DNA of 64,000 bases, taken from NCBI RefSeq assembly GCF_033807715.1, contig NC_084587.1, forward strand, positions 20,631,017 through 20,695,016, read 5' to 3'. The DNA comes from Cololabis saira (Eukaryota; Chordata; Actinopteri; Beloniformes; Belonidae). Below, piece by piece: positions 44,871 through 55,560 of the stretch; position 1 is the first letter of the stretch; every line of letters begins with the position of its first letter. The notes beneath the pieces were generated by a model. That model had not been told where the DNA came from. It did not search any database and saw only the letters and a list, made by a program, of their open reading frames with translations. The translations under genes and the position numbers were made by a program.

Positions 44871-47150
44871 ATATAGAGGCAGCAACTCCTTCTGTTACAG
44901 GGCGCACCAATGGTTTCATGAAAGGGAGGAGGTTGTACTTGGATGCAAGTGGCGGTACACTGCTCTATAACCAAGAAAGTGTGCAAAATAATATTGGCTT
45001 GCGTTGTCCTGCACAACATGGCCATAAAATGATGATTTAGGCTAATTAATGAGCTGCTGGAGCCTGTGGTCAGTTTGTGATCAACCAGCATTCATAAACA
45101 TGTTATAAATAGAAGTGCCTCTCATGCCTTTCATGAAATGGATAATACGCTCCATTTCACAACCACTTTGAATAGTACAGAACATACCAAACCAATTCCA
45201 ACAGGGTGAGGTTGGGCTTTATGCGATGGCTCATAAAGGAACATCCAAGAGCCATTACTCAAAACAGCCAAGCCGGTGCAGAACTGCTAATAACACCTTG
45301 GATCATCAAGTTTTTACTGCAGATCAAACAACAGTCATTCACTGGCGTTCCTTCTGCGCTGCACGACATTTTGGATGTCTTTTGTTCACACTAGTCTGGT
45401 TGTGGCTCAATGTACGTTGCATGCTTTGTTTTTCTCATTGGTTGCACGGCTTTCCCATCCAGACTAATAATTTGTTTCAAACAAGAAAATTACTATGATG
45501 GCTGGCCAAGTGATATTAAAAAACTCAAATAAAGAAGTTGAAGGATCTAAAGAGACCTACATTATGAACGGACATTCATTCAGTTCAACTACAGTTATGG
45601 GGACTGCATTACAGTGATTTATTTTAGCCATAATGATCACTGTTTGTCTCTAATTGTTTTCCTGCTTCAGAGCACTGACAATGTACCGACACAAGGGTGA
45701 ACCATAAACAGATTGGTTACAAGAAAAGAAAGCTTTATTGAAGCCACTGCTGAAGTACATGAAAAAACATACAAAGAGATTCTTGTAAACCAGCAGAATT
45801 CAGACAGACCATGACCAGGATCAGCTCATTTAATGCCTGATTATTCTTGCTACTTTACGGAGAAAATGAAAGACACTGAAATTCCTTGGTCAGCCTTTCA
45901 AAACTGGGATGTTGTGCTAATTTACTTGATTGGAATACAATTTTGAGGTTCAATTAATTCCAAGCAGATTTGGAATACATTACAGGAAGACTGATTTATT
46001 TAGGTTAAGCTGCCGTTGGCGCCTTGCGGAAAAGTAAGGAAGCTTTAACGGAATGATATTTCATAGCACCGAAGTGGAAAAAAAAATTCAAACCCCTTGA
46101 AACGGCATTTAAGGAGTATGAAAGGAGCCAAGAGTGATACTATACCCCTACAACATTTGGTTAATTGGAGATTGGTCACGGGCTGTAATATTTGACTGTA
46201 ATCTGAAAGGCCTGTGAAAGCAAGAGTGTGCAGTGAGAGCAAGAGATCAGCACAAGCTGTGAGGAGCAGCCGCTGATAAGATTAAATCCATTCACATCCC
46301 GTAGTGAAAACTGAGCAGCCCTAGCTCCTTTTCATAAGACTCATTTCTTATGTTTCCCCTTCTCTTGGTTGCTTTTGCGCAAAAAAACAAAGCAAGAAAT
46401 TCCACAACGTGAGTGCAACGATACTCGTACCCTTGAATAACACACAGTTACACGTGCAAAAGGGAGTCGAATACCAGGAGGAATCAGAGGTGGAAAAATA
46501 AGAGCATAAATATCCGGCCTGGCCTTAATTTCGCACTGTTGTCCTGTGTAACCAAACTGACTCATTACGAACTTCAAAGACACAGATAGGAGTTTTAATT
46601 AAGAGAAATGCTGGGGAACAGCGGAGATAAGTAACATTCCCCCTCCACTCACCACCCCGCCACCCCCACCCCTCTCTCCCTATCCGTGCACCCCACATAT
46701 CCCCACATATCCCCACCTCTCAGTGCTCAGACAACATCATTAGGACAGCACAGAGGCTGCCAGCACGCAGCAGCCAGCCGTCATCCCGCTGCATGAAACC
46801 AAAAGCACCGTGTGGCTTTTACGTGGTAATCCTCACATCACCGGCCTTTTGTGGTGATACGGGCTGACACTGTGCGTGTTTCAGGACACACATGCAAACA
46901 TAAACACGGGATAATCTGGAACCGGCCAAAGCAGCAGCACCACTGCTTCTGCTACATGTCAGCTGTAGAGTTCAAGAGGCTCGGAGGGAGCACAAGTGGA
47001 TTGTTTCCAATACTTTTTGGGGGGGCTGTTGTTCATATTATGTAACACTTGTAAAGTCCCACCTCATCTGTAATTCCAACAGAATTTGACATCAACCATA
47101 AAGGAGTGAGAAGCATTTACAAGCCATTAACTGATTGGCCAATGAACCCC
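44871..47150. other. Unique non-coding stretch
   Basis: No gene recognised. The segments 46230-46340 and 46720-46990 are complex and repeat-free. A C-rich run occurs at 46640-46720. Open frames up to 90 codons are without domains. Confidence 0.45.
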
Positions 47151-47207
47151 ATGGATGGATGGATGGACGGACGGATGGATGGACAGATGGACGGATGGAT
47201 GGATGGA
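47151..47207. repeat. (ATGG)n microsatellite, imperfect
   Basis: About 14 units of GGAT with GGAC and CAGA variants, then a T run at 47208-47216. The type resembles a SINE tail but no SINE body precedes it. Confidence 0.9.
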
Positions 47208-47216
47208 TTTTTTTTT

Positions 47217-48239
47217 AAGTAACACATAAGAATCAGTCTACAATGATATCTGTCCATGCAGTGAATGATTTTTAGGATTTTCCACTATTAACCAGTCTTG
47301 ACATCTCACCAATTCCCATCGCTATTATTGGAAAAAAAACAAAAACTTTACACTTCCATCCCAGCCATCTCTGAAGACACCAGCATTCAGCAGCTATTTC
47401 ACACATCACCAGCAATGGAGCAATGGAAACATCAGTTAAAGAGTCAACTAAGAAGCCCAGGAAAGTAATAATGGAAGAAGAGAGGAAGAGAAAATGCAAA
47501 GTGATCGAGCAAGAGACCGATCAAGAGTAAATCTTGGACAGTGTCCTAGAAATGACTTAACCTCCAGACCTTTTAGGAGGAAACTTTGAGCTAAAAATTG
47601 CCAAAGAGCCTGTGTGTAGCTATAAATGCTCAAGTTTTAATATGACCTAAATGACTTCTCACTTCTCGACACTTTACCCCTTTCTGTGCATGATGCAGTC
47701 AGGTTAAGTTATGCCAGAAACCTTTACGCTATGACGTACAGATTTCCCAGTGTCCCATTGAATCCAATCCTGGATGAATTACCAAAGAGTTAATATACGT
47801 ATGTTAGCGCAAAAACATCTGTTTACTTTGACCTCCACTTACGGAGAGTGAAACATTTTTAAGTTTTCAACCAAAACAGACAGTCATGTACGGAGTCTAA
47901 AAAAGCTAACACGTAGGTTGGCCAATCAATTAATGACTCGCTTGAAGCGGGAGGCACAAACAGCAATTGATGTCTGATTCACAAAGTCAATAAAGCACCT
48001 AAAGAGATAGAGCAAAGATAATAGTTGCACTGACCACTTCTATATAGTTTAGTTTCACTCCACCACAACCCAGATCTTTGTACTCTGTGACTACAACCTT
48101 TTCCACAACAGAGCAAAGCTAACGGACCAACAATAAGACACCAACATATTCAGGAGTTTCTCCACATATTTCTGATACTGCCCCCAAGTGGAAGCACCAC
48201 ACTATAATACAGTATGTGATCATGCATTTGAGAATTAGT
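47217..48239. other. Unique non-coding stretch
   Basis: No gene or transposon recognised. Chance frames only. Confidence 0.5.
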
Positions 48240-48404
48240 GATTGAGTTCCTTTGTTGACGTGATAATCTCACAGACGGACAACTGTTGTGACTCATCGAA
48301 TCAGATCACCCTGCCTTTCCCCTTTTCCCTGCTGGTCCGTCCTCTTTATACTCGCCAATCCATCTTGACCAATTACTCACTAATGACCCTTTTTGCATTA
48401 AATG
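48240..48404 (+). repeat. Dispersed repeat, left part
   Basis: CATCACCCTGCCTTTCC-like text followed by TTCCCTGCTGG (about 48306-48335) recurs at 49787-49820. The two stretches are probably decayed copies of one element, whose identity is unknown to me. Confidence 0.4.
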
Positions 48405-48510
48405 ATGCGGCAAAGCTCAGCAGCTCATCTGTACTCTGCTGGGTTTTCTTTTAGTTGTCCTTTTGTTGGACCACTATTGATTGATGACTGTTATTAACTA
48501 AAAAGAACTA
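48405..48510 (+). repeat. 106-bp direct repeat, left copy
   Basis: It starts ATGCGGCAAAGCTCAGCAGC and ends AAAAAGAACTA. It is identical over all 106 bp, by hand comparison, to 48941-49046. The left end of the TA-target element follows directly. Confidence 0.93.
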
Positions 48511-48940
48511 CCGTATTTTCTGGACTATAAGCCGCTACTTTTTTCATAGGTTTTGAACCATGCGGCTTATACAAAGGTGCGGCTATTCTGTGGATTTTTC
48601 TTCCACCGCTAGGGGGAGTGGTAACCGGAATTAGAATCAAAACTAAGACAAAATAAATGCAAAGAAGAATATGCTACTTCTTCTTTAGCAGATAGAAGTA
48701 GGTAGAAGCAGATTTCAAACAGATAAATAGATAAATAAATACCGGTTATTTTCTCTTGGTTCTGTCCCGTTTTAATCAGCAAAGTTTCACTGTTAGGAAA
48801 GGATCTATTTAGGTACAAACATGTACATCATTTACAGTTCAAAATCGTTCTCTACATGTAGTAAATGTCTAATCTAACACAACATAAATATCTGCGGCTT
48901 GCATATCTTTTTTTTTAAATAGAGTGGATGCAGCTTATAT
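48511..48940 (+). mobile_element. Truncated second copy of the 561-bp TIR element
   Basis: It matches 26555 onward from the terminal CCGTATTTTCTGGACT through the body with few differences, including the same AGGGGGAGTG and AGATAAATAGATAAATAAAT words. It lacks a short segment around position 48786 and the extra 26-bp units. It stops in GCAGCTTATAT, before the right terminal repeat. Instead of that end, the 106-bp flank sequence begins again. Without a right end the copy is immobile. Confidence 0.88.
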
Positions 48941-49046
48941 ATGCGGCAAAGCTCAGCAGCTCATCTGTACTCTGCTGGGTTTTCTTTTAGTTGTCCTTTT
49001 GTTGGACCACTATTGATTGATGACTGTTATTAACTAAAAAGAACTA
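48941..49046 (+). repeat. 106-bp direct repeat, right copy
   Basis: Perfect second copy of 48405-48510. It continues into TATTTAAC, whereas the left copy continues into the element. This marks the original TA insertion site as CTA|TATTT. Confidence 0.93.
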
Positions 49047-52040
49047 TATTTAACAAAAACCTTTTTAAAAAAAGGCTGAATATATTAATTTTCCTTTGTC
49101 TCACACATTTGTGTCCCTGTTCCCAGCCAGTGGACTTAGGCTGATTTGCCACATCTTCTCTGTCAAAATAGCTGCTTCTAAATCTGGGGAGCATCCATAT
49201 TTTGATAAATAATATGTTTGTGGCCATCATGGATTTAATTTGGATTTTTTTTTTTTAGTTGATCAGGGTTTTGTTTGGCTCTCTTTGGTTTTGAACTTCT
49301 GTTTTGTGTCCACCTTGAGTTCCTGCATTACTTTTCTTAGTATGCGTACTTGTCTGTACTTGTGTTTATGCACACTCATGAATGAAACAACATCAGTCGC
49401 AGCCAAAGTAATATTTCAATTCAAAGTTTTTATCTAGACAAGTACAGTTGAAATCCCTGGCTGTGTTCGTACAGGACCCATCTTATCAAAGATGCACCCA
49501 GTGAGACAAAAGTTATGTTTAAAATAGGCTGTCTGTTGATATAGTCGATCCTATCCTCTGATGTTTTCCACCAAACTTTATTCATAAAAGCTGAAACCCA
49601 AAAACTCATTAATGTTTGGAGGGTTTATTGTATTCTTAAGTAAATCATACACATTTTTGAATATGTAGCACCTGCTGGCTGAGCTGTGAACAAGTGCACT
49701 GCTGTTCCACTTGCAGAAATACTAAACTCCAGCCTCCCATCCTCTGACATACGTTCTCCCATTTCATCACAACCAAGTTCACATATATCACCCTGCCTTT
49801 CCTCCTTTCCCTGCTGGACCATTCATCTTGATGCACGTCCATCTGTGCACGTCTTTCAGCCATTCACTTTCTCGTTGAGTTGTCTTCTTTTTTGGTCTTG
49901 GGGTTTCTTTATCCTGATTGGTGCAATGTTTGTTTTTGGGTTTTTTGTCTAATAAATAACTTTATTTTGATAAATCTTGCCTCTGATGTCTCCGCAGGTC
50001 CTGATTCATGACAATGATATTACAATTTTATGATCATACACTAATATGAACTTCCCCTGTAGAGGAGATAACACAAGCGTGAAGGACATACAGGGAAAGA
50101 GAGAACAAGATGGGCTGAGATGATAATGAAAATGCGGGATGCAGGTCGACTACTATACCTGGATAACTCACTAAAGATGTGCGGGAAATGGTGCCTTAAA
50201 GATCCTGTGTAACCCAGGATGCATTAGTCTTTTGGTAATTAGGAGTTATGTGTGTTGATTGATTAGAAACATTAACCAATCTCAAGATGACTCTAAAACT
50301 GAATAAAATATGACACCCTGAATGGGTCTAAAAACGTTGTTAATGCAATTAAAAAAATTGCATCAAGAAAGTTTTGCGTGTATGGATTTAGCAAATCGAA
50401 TTCATCTGATTGTCATGATTTCAGGTCACTCAGAGGAAAAGCTAAGTGTTAAGACGCTGTTAAAGTCTTTTTGGGCTCATAAAAGCCCTTTGAAAAGCCA
50501 GCGGATAATGTCAAAATGCAATGTCATCAATCTGAAATCCAAGCAGTTTGAATAAGACGATTAACTGTGTAAGTAATTGTGTTTTGAAGTGATAAACTTT
50601 CAAAAACCGTGAATCTTGTTTTTGTAGTTAGGATCTTTTTTAAATAGGCAAAACTCCACAGCAATGATCCAAAGTATTCAAGGGGGAGGAAATCAAACTT
50701 GTCAAAACATTATTTAATGTGCTGCTTATGGTAAATTAGCAGATAATCAACACTAATCTGACATCACAAGCTCTACCCTTCCAAGCCGGGTGAGATGTCT
50801 CTGCCGGTGTTCAGGTGTATGCCCTCCCTGTTTGAGTACGCTGGGCGAGCTCTCAGCCCCCCTCCGGGGCCGCTATGTGCTTGAGATCAGTAGAGAGAAA
50901 TCTGCCCCCCACCCCCTCTCCCCCACTCCCCTCCCCCCCGGGGGAAGGCCCGATGTCGGAGAGATTAATTACAGACTACGGCGCTGCAGCACGCTGGGAG
51001 CACACATTGCTCGCAGGCTCGAGCATATTCATCTGCGTACACACAAACACACACAAGCCCAGTCTCCCTTTGCTCCTTGCGGGCAGGATCCATCAGCATG
51101 TTGAATCCCAGATGTACATCAGCCCTCCCCCCCACTCCCCAGAGGTGCTGCTCCTTTGTCTCCAGGTAGCGCTGCCTGGCGCTCGGCCCACCGCCTCCCA
51201 CTTTCATGTGGCCAGGGGAATTATCCTTCCTTTTGTGCGTGTTGGTGTGTATGGTTTGCACAAGAGTGTGACGCCTTCACAGATACTAGCCTTCATATCT
51301 GTTTTCTTTTCTGGCAGTGGGCCAGCCAGCCACCTGTGAGGTTTTTTTTTCTTTTTCCCGGAGGCTCCTGAGCAAGGCAGCTCTGAGGCCGGGGCTGCAG
51401 TCAGCCGACAATTACGAAGAGAGCAGTCAGAGGAGGAACATAACTCTCAGCCTGCTACACTCCAGTTAGTGGTGAAGGGTTAGGAAGTGGTTTGCCATGT
51501 GTGTGTGATGTGTGTATGTGTGCGCAAGCATCTTAAATCACTGAGGCTTTTTTTTTTTTTTCATGTGTACAGGACACCTCTGAATCTAAAAGAGTTTCCC
51601 TGTGTGCTCATGCATGGCCGCGTGTTTGCATTTCCCCAATGTTTAGTTTTATTTGTACAAGGAGAAAAAATGAGGATACAAACCCGCAGTGTCCTGCGCT
51701 GCTTATTTTGGGGAAACATAACAACTGGTATTTCCCACTCTTCAAAGAAAGCTGTTTAATACTTGGTTTTGCCGTCTTCTGAGCGTGCTTTGTGGAGATC
51801 CCCACTGTGAATCCGGCTTAAATACTTTTCCATCCCACAAGCTCCTCGCTGAGCGCCAGGGCCCAGTGTACCTTGAAGATGGCTCTAGACTCTCGGCTCT
51901 CTTCTCCCAACAAAGATCAACAGTAGCTTTGGTCGTGCCATTAGGCGTGTGCGCTCATGTTGGTGAGTGTGTGTCTCATCATCATGTGGCTTAAGAGTGG
52001 TCTTAGACAAGTCTCGCTCTGGCTCTGTGGTAGTTTGTGG

Positions 52041-52041
<1 letters not shown>
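49047..52041. other. Mostly unique stretch with one dispersed repeat
   Basis: No gene. The segment 49780-50012, ending AATAAATAACTTTATTTTGATAAATC and TTGCCTCTGATGTCTCC, looks like the 3' part of a fish retroelement and is related to 48306-48335. The segment 50770-51260 is GC-richer and complex. It has overlapping 154- and 104-codon plus frames and a 98-codon minus frame without domains, and may be regulatory. A T-run lies at 51548-51561. Confidence 0.45.
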
Positions 52042-52138
<97 letters not shown>

Positions 52139-52158
52139 CTATCTGTCTGTCTATCTGT
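52042..52158. repeat. (TATC)n microsatellite, about 29 units
   Basis: A nearly perfect tetranucleotide array of about 115 bp with a few TGTC variants at the right end. Tyr-Leu-Ser-Ile repeats in translated frames are artefacts of it. It is the longest simple repeat of the window and very likely polymorphic. Confidence 0.97.
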
Positions 52159-52494
52159 TGTAAAACGGTTCTTCAAGACTATCAGTAAAATCTGCAGCTG
52201 TAGGCCTCAGGAACTACTTCTGTGCATGTACCTGCAGCTCATCCCCGTTGCACCACCTCCAAGGAGTGCAGGTATGTTTATGTTGTAACTGAATGGACCT
52301 GCAGGATACGTAGCAGGTGGCCTTTTTCTCTGCTCAGTGCAGCTGGGTCCCATTCGTAGACGTTGGATTGCCGGAGGGGAATCCTCCTGCAGTGCTCTTC
52401 TAGTTTCAGATCCATGTCCATGTCAATAAGTTTTTGTCTTTAGAGTCATTTTTACTGCATTAACATTTAGCATTCACTTTAGGGCCCAACAGGA
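52159..52494. other. Unique stretch
   Basis: Nothing recognised between the TATC array and the SINE body. Confidence 0.5.
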
Positions 52495-52733
52495 GTATTT
52501 CCGTGTGGAGTTTAGATGTTCTTCTTGTGCCTGCATGAGGTTTCCCTGGGTACGCCGGCTTCCTCTTACAGTCCAAAAACATGTATGTTAGGTTGACTTC
52601 TGATTCTAAATTGTCCTGCGTGGTTGTTTGTATAGTAGTGTATATGTGTAGCCCTGAAATGGACCTGTGCAGGGTGTACCCCAGTGATTCTGTAAAGCAT
52701 TAACTAAGTACAGAAAATGGATGGATGGACAAT
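52495..52733 (+). mobile_element. Fish SINE body with GGAT tail
   Basis: GTGTGGAGTTTAGATGTTCTTC, TACGCCGGCTTCCTCTTACAG with TCCAAAAACATGTATGTTAGG, CTAAATTGTCC and GGACCTGTGCAGGGTGTACCCC follow one another in the order of a ubiquitous teleost SINE body. The element ends in AATGGATGGATGG. The tRNA-like head is missing or too decayed to see. Confidence 0.7.
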
Positions 52734-52850
52734 TTGAAAATGAAAAACGGATGATGCAGACTTCCATTAATTTAATTTGGGTCCATTCATTTCAGTTTCC
52801 CCTTATTTGGATTGCACCAGTTCACACGAGAGTCATCCCAAGGCACTTAA

Positions 52851-53246
52851 GGGGGCGAATATACTTGCTGTTCAGAAAGCATACGCGAGCGCATCGTGGC
52901 CGACATGCGTATCCTTCGTTCGTTTCACGCGTCAACAACATGCACGTTCTCGAAAAAACACTGAACGCGTACGCAACCTGCAATTCGCGCTTTGCTCGCG
53001 AGTGTCGCTGGTCCAGGTCAGAGCACCGGCTGACCACACATCGTCAAACGGAGCTGTTGACATACGGAAATATTCCCGGTGTTTTTCATCATGGATTGCC
53101 CGCATGGGCAAGATAAGGGTGGCGGACTCTCCAGTCTCCCGACGGCTTTGGTTCAACGGTCTTCAACATACCATCTCCGATGGCGCTGGCGCCCTTTCCT
53201 TTGCCAAGTTACCTCACATTGAATCTTCACTTTGGTACATCCCCCC
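52851..53246. mobile_element. CpG-rich MITE, Harbinger-like
   Basis: The left end GGGGGCGAATATACTTGC and the right end GGTACATCCCCCC are weakly inverted (GGGGG-N-GA-T-TAC). The 400-bp interior is strikingly CpG-rich (CATACGCGAGCGCATCG, ACGCGTACGC, TTGCTCGCGAGTGTCGC) against AT-rich flanks. Open frames of 131 and 158 codons on plus and two on minus overlap each other and have no recognised domain. I read it as a non-autonomous DNA element resembling fish Harbinger MITEs. A small CpG island is the alternative. Confidence 0.5.
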
Positions 53247-53261
53247 AAACTGAGCAAGCAC

Positions 53262-53690
53262 AAGGCAACAGTGGAGATTAAAATTTTAAATGACCATGGC
53301 TAAAAAAACAAATCCTCCAGCAGAACCAGACTCGGGTAGGGTGCCCATTTCCTTTGGCCAATTTGGGATCTGATAGTTCAGACCAGGCATATCTGCCTAT
53401 GGGACACAAATGGTAACAATGGTAATTGCAATAATAATGACATTTATATGCTATAAGAGTTAAGGGTACAGAGGCAGAAAGAGCCCAGTGTCTCATGGAC
53501 GGTCCCCCCGCAATCAAGGCCTAAAGCAGTATTTTAAGAAAGGAATGGTTCAGGGGACCAGAATAAGTCTTCCCTTTTAACCGAAAAGGAAAGTTTGAAA
53601 CCTAATCTTAAAGGTACAGAGGGTTTCTGAATCTAAAACAGCTGGATCCATGAGAGAGGAGCTTGGTTCATAACACAAAAATGTAGCAGT
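53262..53690. mobile_element. LINE 3'-region repeat, degraded
   Basis: GGAGATTAAAATTTTAAATGACC, CCTCCAGCAGAACCAGACTCGG, CAATCAAGGCCTAAAGCAG and TGAAACCTAATCTTAAAGG with TACAGAGGGTTTCTGAATC follow the wording of a common fish LINE-type repeat known to me. No frame survives and no ends were fixed. Confidence 0.5.
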
Positions 53691-54119
53691 GGTACAACCA
53701 TTTCTTTAAATCTGGTGTTGGTTGGCTGCCTTCTTAGAGAAATCGATCTTAGAGAAACGTTCTGGACTAGACAAAATGTATTTGACAGTTAGTTTTTGAC
53801 TTTTTTTTTTACTTTCATTTACAAGACTGGCACACATTTGTTGGTGAAATACTGTCTTAGAGTTCACTTACATATGATAAAGACACAATTCACTCTCTCT
53901 GCAGTCGTATCCCTCCAGCGTCAAAGCTTGAGAATGATTTTACTGCTTGTACATACGTCATCATGTTGTTAAGTGTCTGTACATTTACTCAAAGCTCATG
54001 TGAGTTAACAAATTTGAGAACACACTACTGACATTTTTGTGTTTTTCTTTTTAGTTTTTCTGGTCAAGTACAGCACTCAAACCAGCCAAATGAGCCAGAC
54101 TTTAGGGGTCAGTTGTCTT
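53691..54119. other. Unique AT-rich stretch
   Basis: Nothing recognised. Confidence 0.5.
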
Positions 54120-54241
54120 GAGCCTGGTATGGACTGTGACTGAAGCCTGGGTTGTGTCTCTTACCACAGCTCTAACCCCCCTACAGGAACCTCTAACAGG
54201 GGCGACACCCTCCTCTGCCCCTTCAGCCGGTGTGTCTCCAT

Positions 54242-54876
54242 AGGTGCGTTTCCACCAGCGGGAGTTCCAGGTAGATTTTTGGGGCCGGGCCACAAAACGG
54301 CCCTGTAGTAGATGGGCCGTTTTTCTGCCGAGAGGGGCTACCTGGTTGGTGGGCTCTGCTGATTATTTTGGATTATTCTGATATTCTAAAAGCAGGAAAT
54401 TACATTCAGCCTTCTCACGTGAATTTAAATCATGTGACCACAAATCATTTAAGCATTTGGACCAGAAACATTTACCTATGAGTACATTTTATGAAGTTAG
54501 AGAGTACATGAAAAAATTATGAATGGACATACGAGTCGGATCAGGTCTTGCTGTCATATTACACCAATACAGATGTCCCGTGGTGGGTTTCTTTTAATCC
54601 CAATCACTACGACTGTGGTGTATGTTTAAAAAGATGCATCCATTGTTTATGTGTTTCTTCTTCTTTTCATTCTTCTGCTGGCCGTTTGTGAACTACAAAA
54701 AATGCACATTACCGCCACCTGGTGGTCGGCGGCGCAATCTTTTCAGTCAAAGGTTCTTATGTGGTGCGACAGTGTAATGGAAAAGCAGCAGCTGAAGGTG
54801 CCGAGGAGACGGGCGGCCCTGTGGGGGGTTACTGCCCCCAGATTTACTCTGAACTCCTGCTAGTGGAAACGCGCCT
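54242..54876 (+). mobile_element. TIR element, GTTTCCAC family, intact copy nested in a sister
   Basis: The left end AGGTGCGTTTCCACCAGCGG and the right end (reverse complement AGGCGCGTTTCCACTAGCAG) match inverted with few changes, and the following GAGTTC word is shared. The trinucleotide CAT lies directly outside both ends (54239-54241 and 54877-54879), a possible 3-bp target duplication. Joining the flanks across the element restores continuous sister-family text (tccat, then the CACTGT-like segment), which confirms the insertion. Length is 635 bp with no transposase. A 3-bp duplication would suit Harbinger-type elements, but the family is not certain. Confidence 0.78.
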
Positions 54877-55207
54877 CATTGCGCTGTAGCGCCACACAGG
54901 AACTATTGAATTCAATTCAATTTTTTTTTTTTTTTTTTATATAGCGTCTAATACAACAGAGTTGTCTCTAGACGCTTTCCAGAGACCCATACCCAGAACA
55001 TGACCCCCGAGCAGTTATTACATAAACAATGGCAGGTAAAAACTCCCCTAGTGGGAGAAAAACCTTAAACCAAACAGTGGCAAGGAAAAACTCCCCTTTA
55101 GGAGGGAAGAAACCTTGAGCAGGACCAGGCTCATAAGGGGGGACCCTCCTGCCGAGGGCCAGACAGGTGGGTCAGGGACGGCAACAGCACAGCAGGCAGG
55201 TGGAAGC

Positions 55208-55382
55208 AGCAACGGGATGACCAGGGGTGGGGACCGCAGGCCAGCACGCAGCTCCCGAAGCTCCGGCCCAATCAGCAAGTCCCAGGTTGGAGTGCAGGGT
55301 CGGGGAAGGGATGAAGGGAAGGGGTCAGGGAAAGACTTGTGCTCCGTAATGCAAGCTACAAGCCACCCACGACCACCTGCAG
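55208..55382. repeat. Direct duplication, unit 1 (175 bp)
   Basis: It starts AGCAACGGGATGACCAGGGG and ends CCACCTGCAG. It is repeated at 55411-55560 with one substitution (GGAGTG against GGGGTG) and a 25-bp deletion in the second unit. Confidence 0.92.
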
Positions 55383-55410
55383 AGAGAGAAAAGGGAGGAG
55401 AAGGGGGGCC

Positions 55411-55560
55411 AGCAACGGGATGACCAGGGGTGGGGACCGCAGGCCAGCACGCAGCTCCCGAAGCTCCGGCCCAATCAGCAAGTCCCAGGTTGGGGTGCAG
55501 GGTCAGGGAAAGACTTGTGCTCCGTAATGCAAGCTACAAGCCACCCACGACCACCTGCAG
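55411..55560. repeat. Direct duplication, unit 2 (150 bp)
   Basis: Second copy of 55208-55382, separated from it by 28 bp. The near identity points to a recent duplication within this insertion, or to source elements that already carried two units. Confidence 0.92.

Noticed and set aside
51957..52288. Tyr-Leu-Ser-Ile repeat proteins in overlapping frames
   Set aside because: Translation of the (TATC)n array in three frames.
52777..53253. 158-codon plus frame
   Set aside because: It lies across the CpG-rich MITE, where stop codons are rare on all strands. Four overlapping frames argue against coding.
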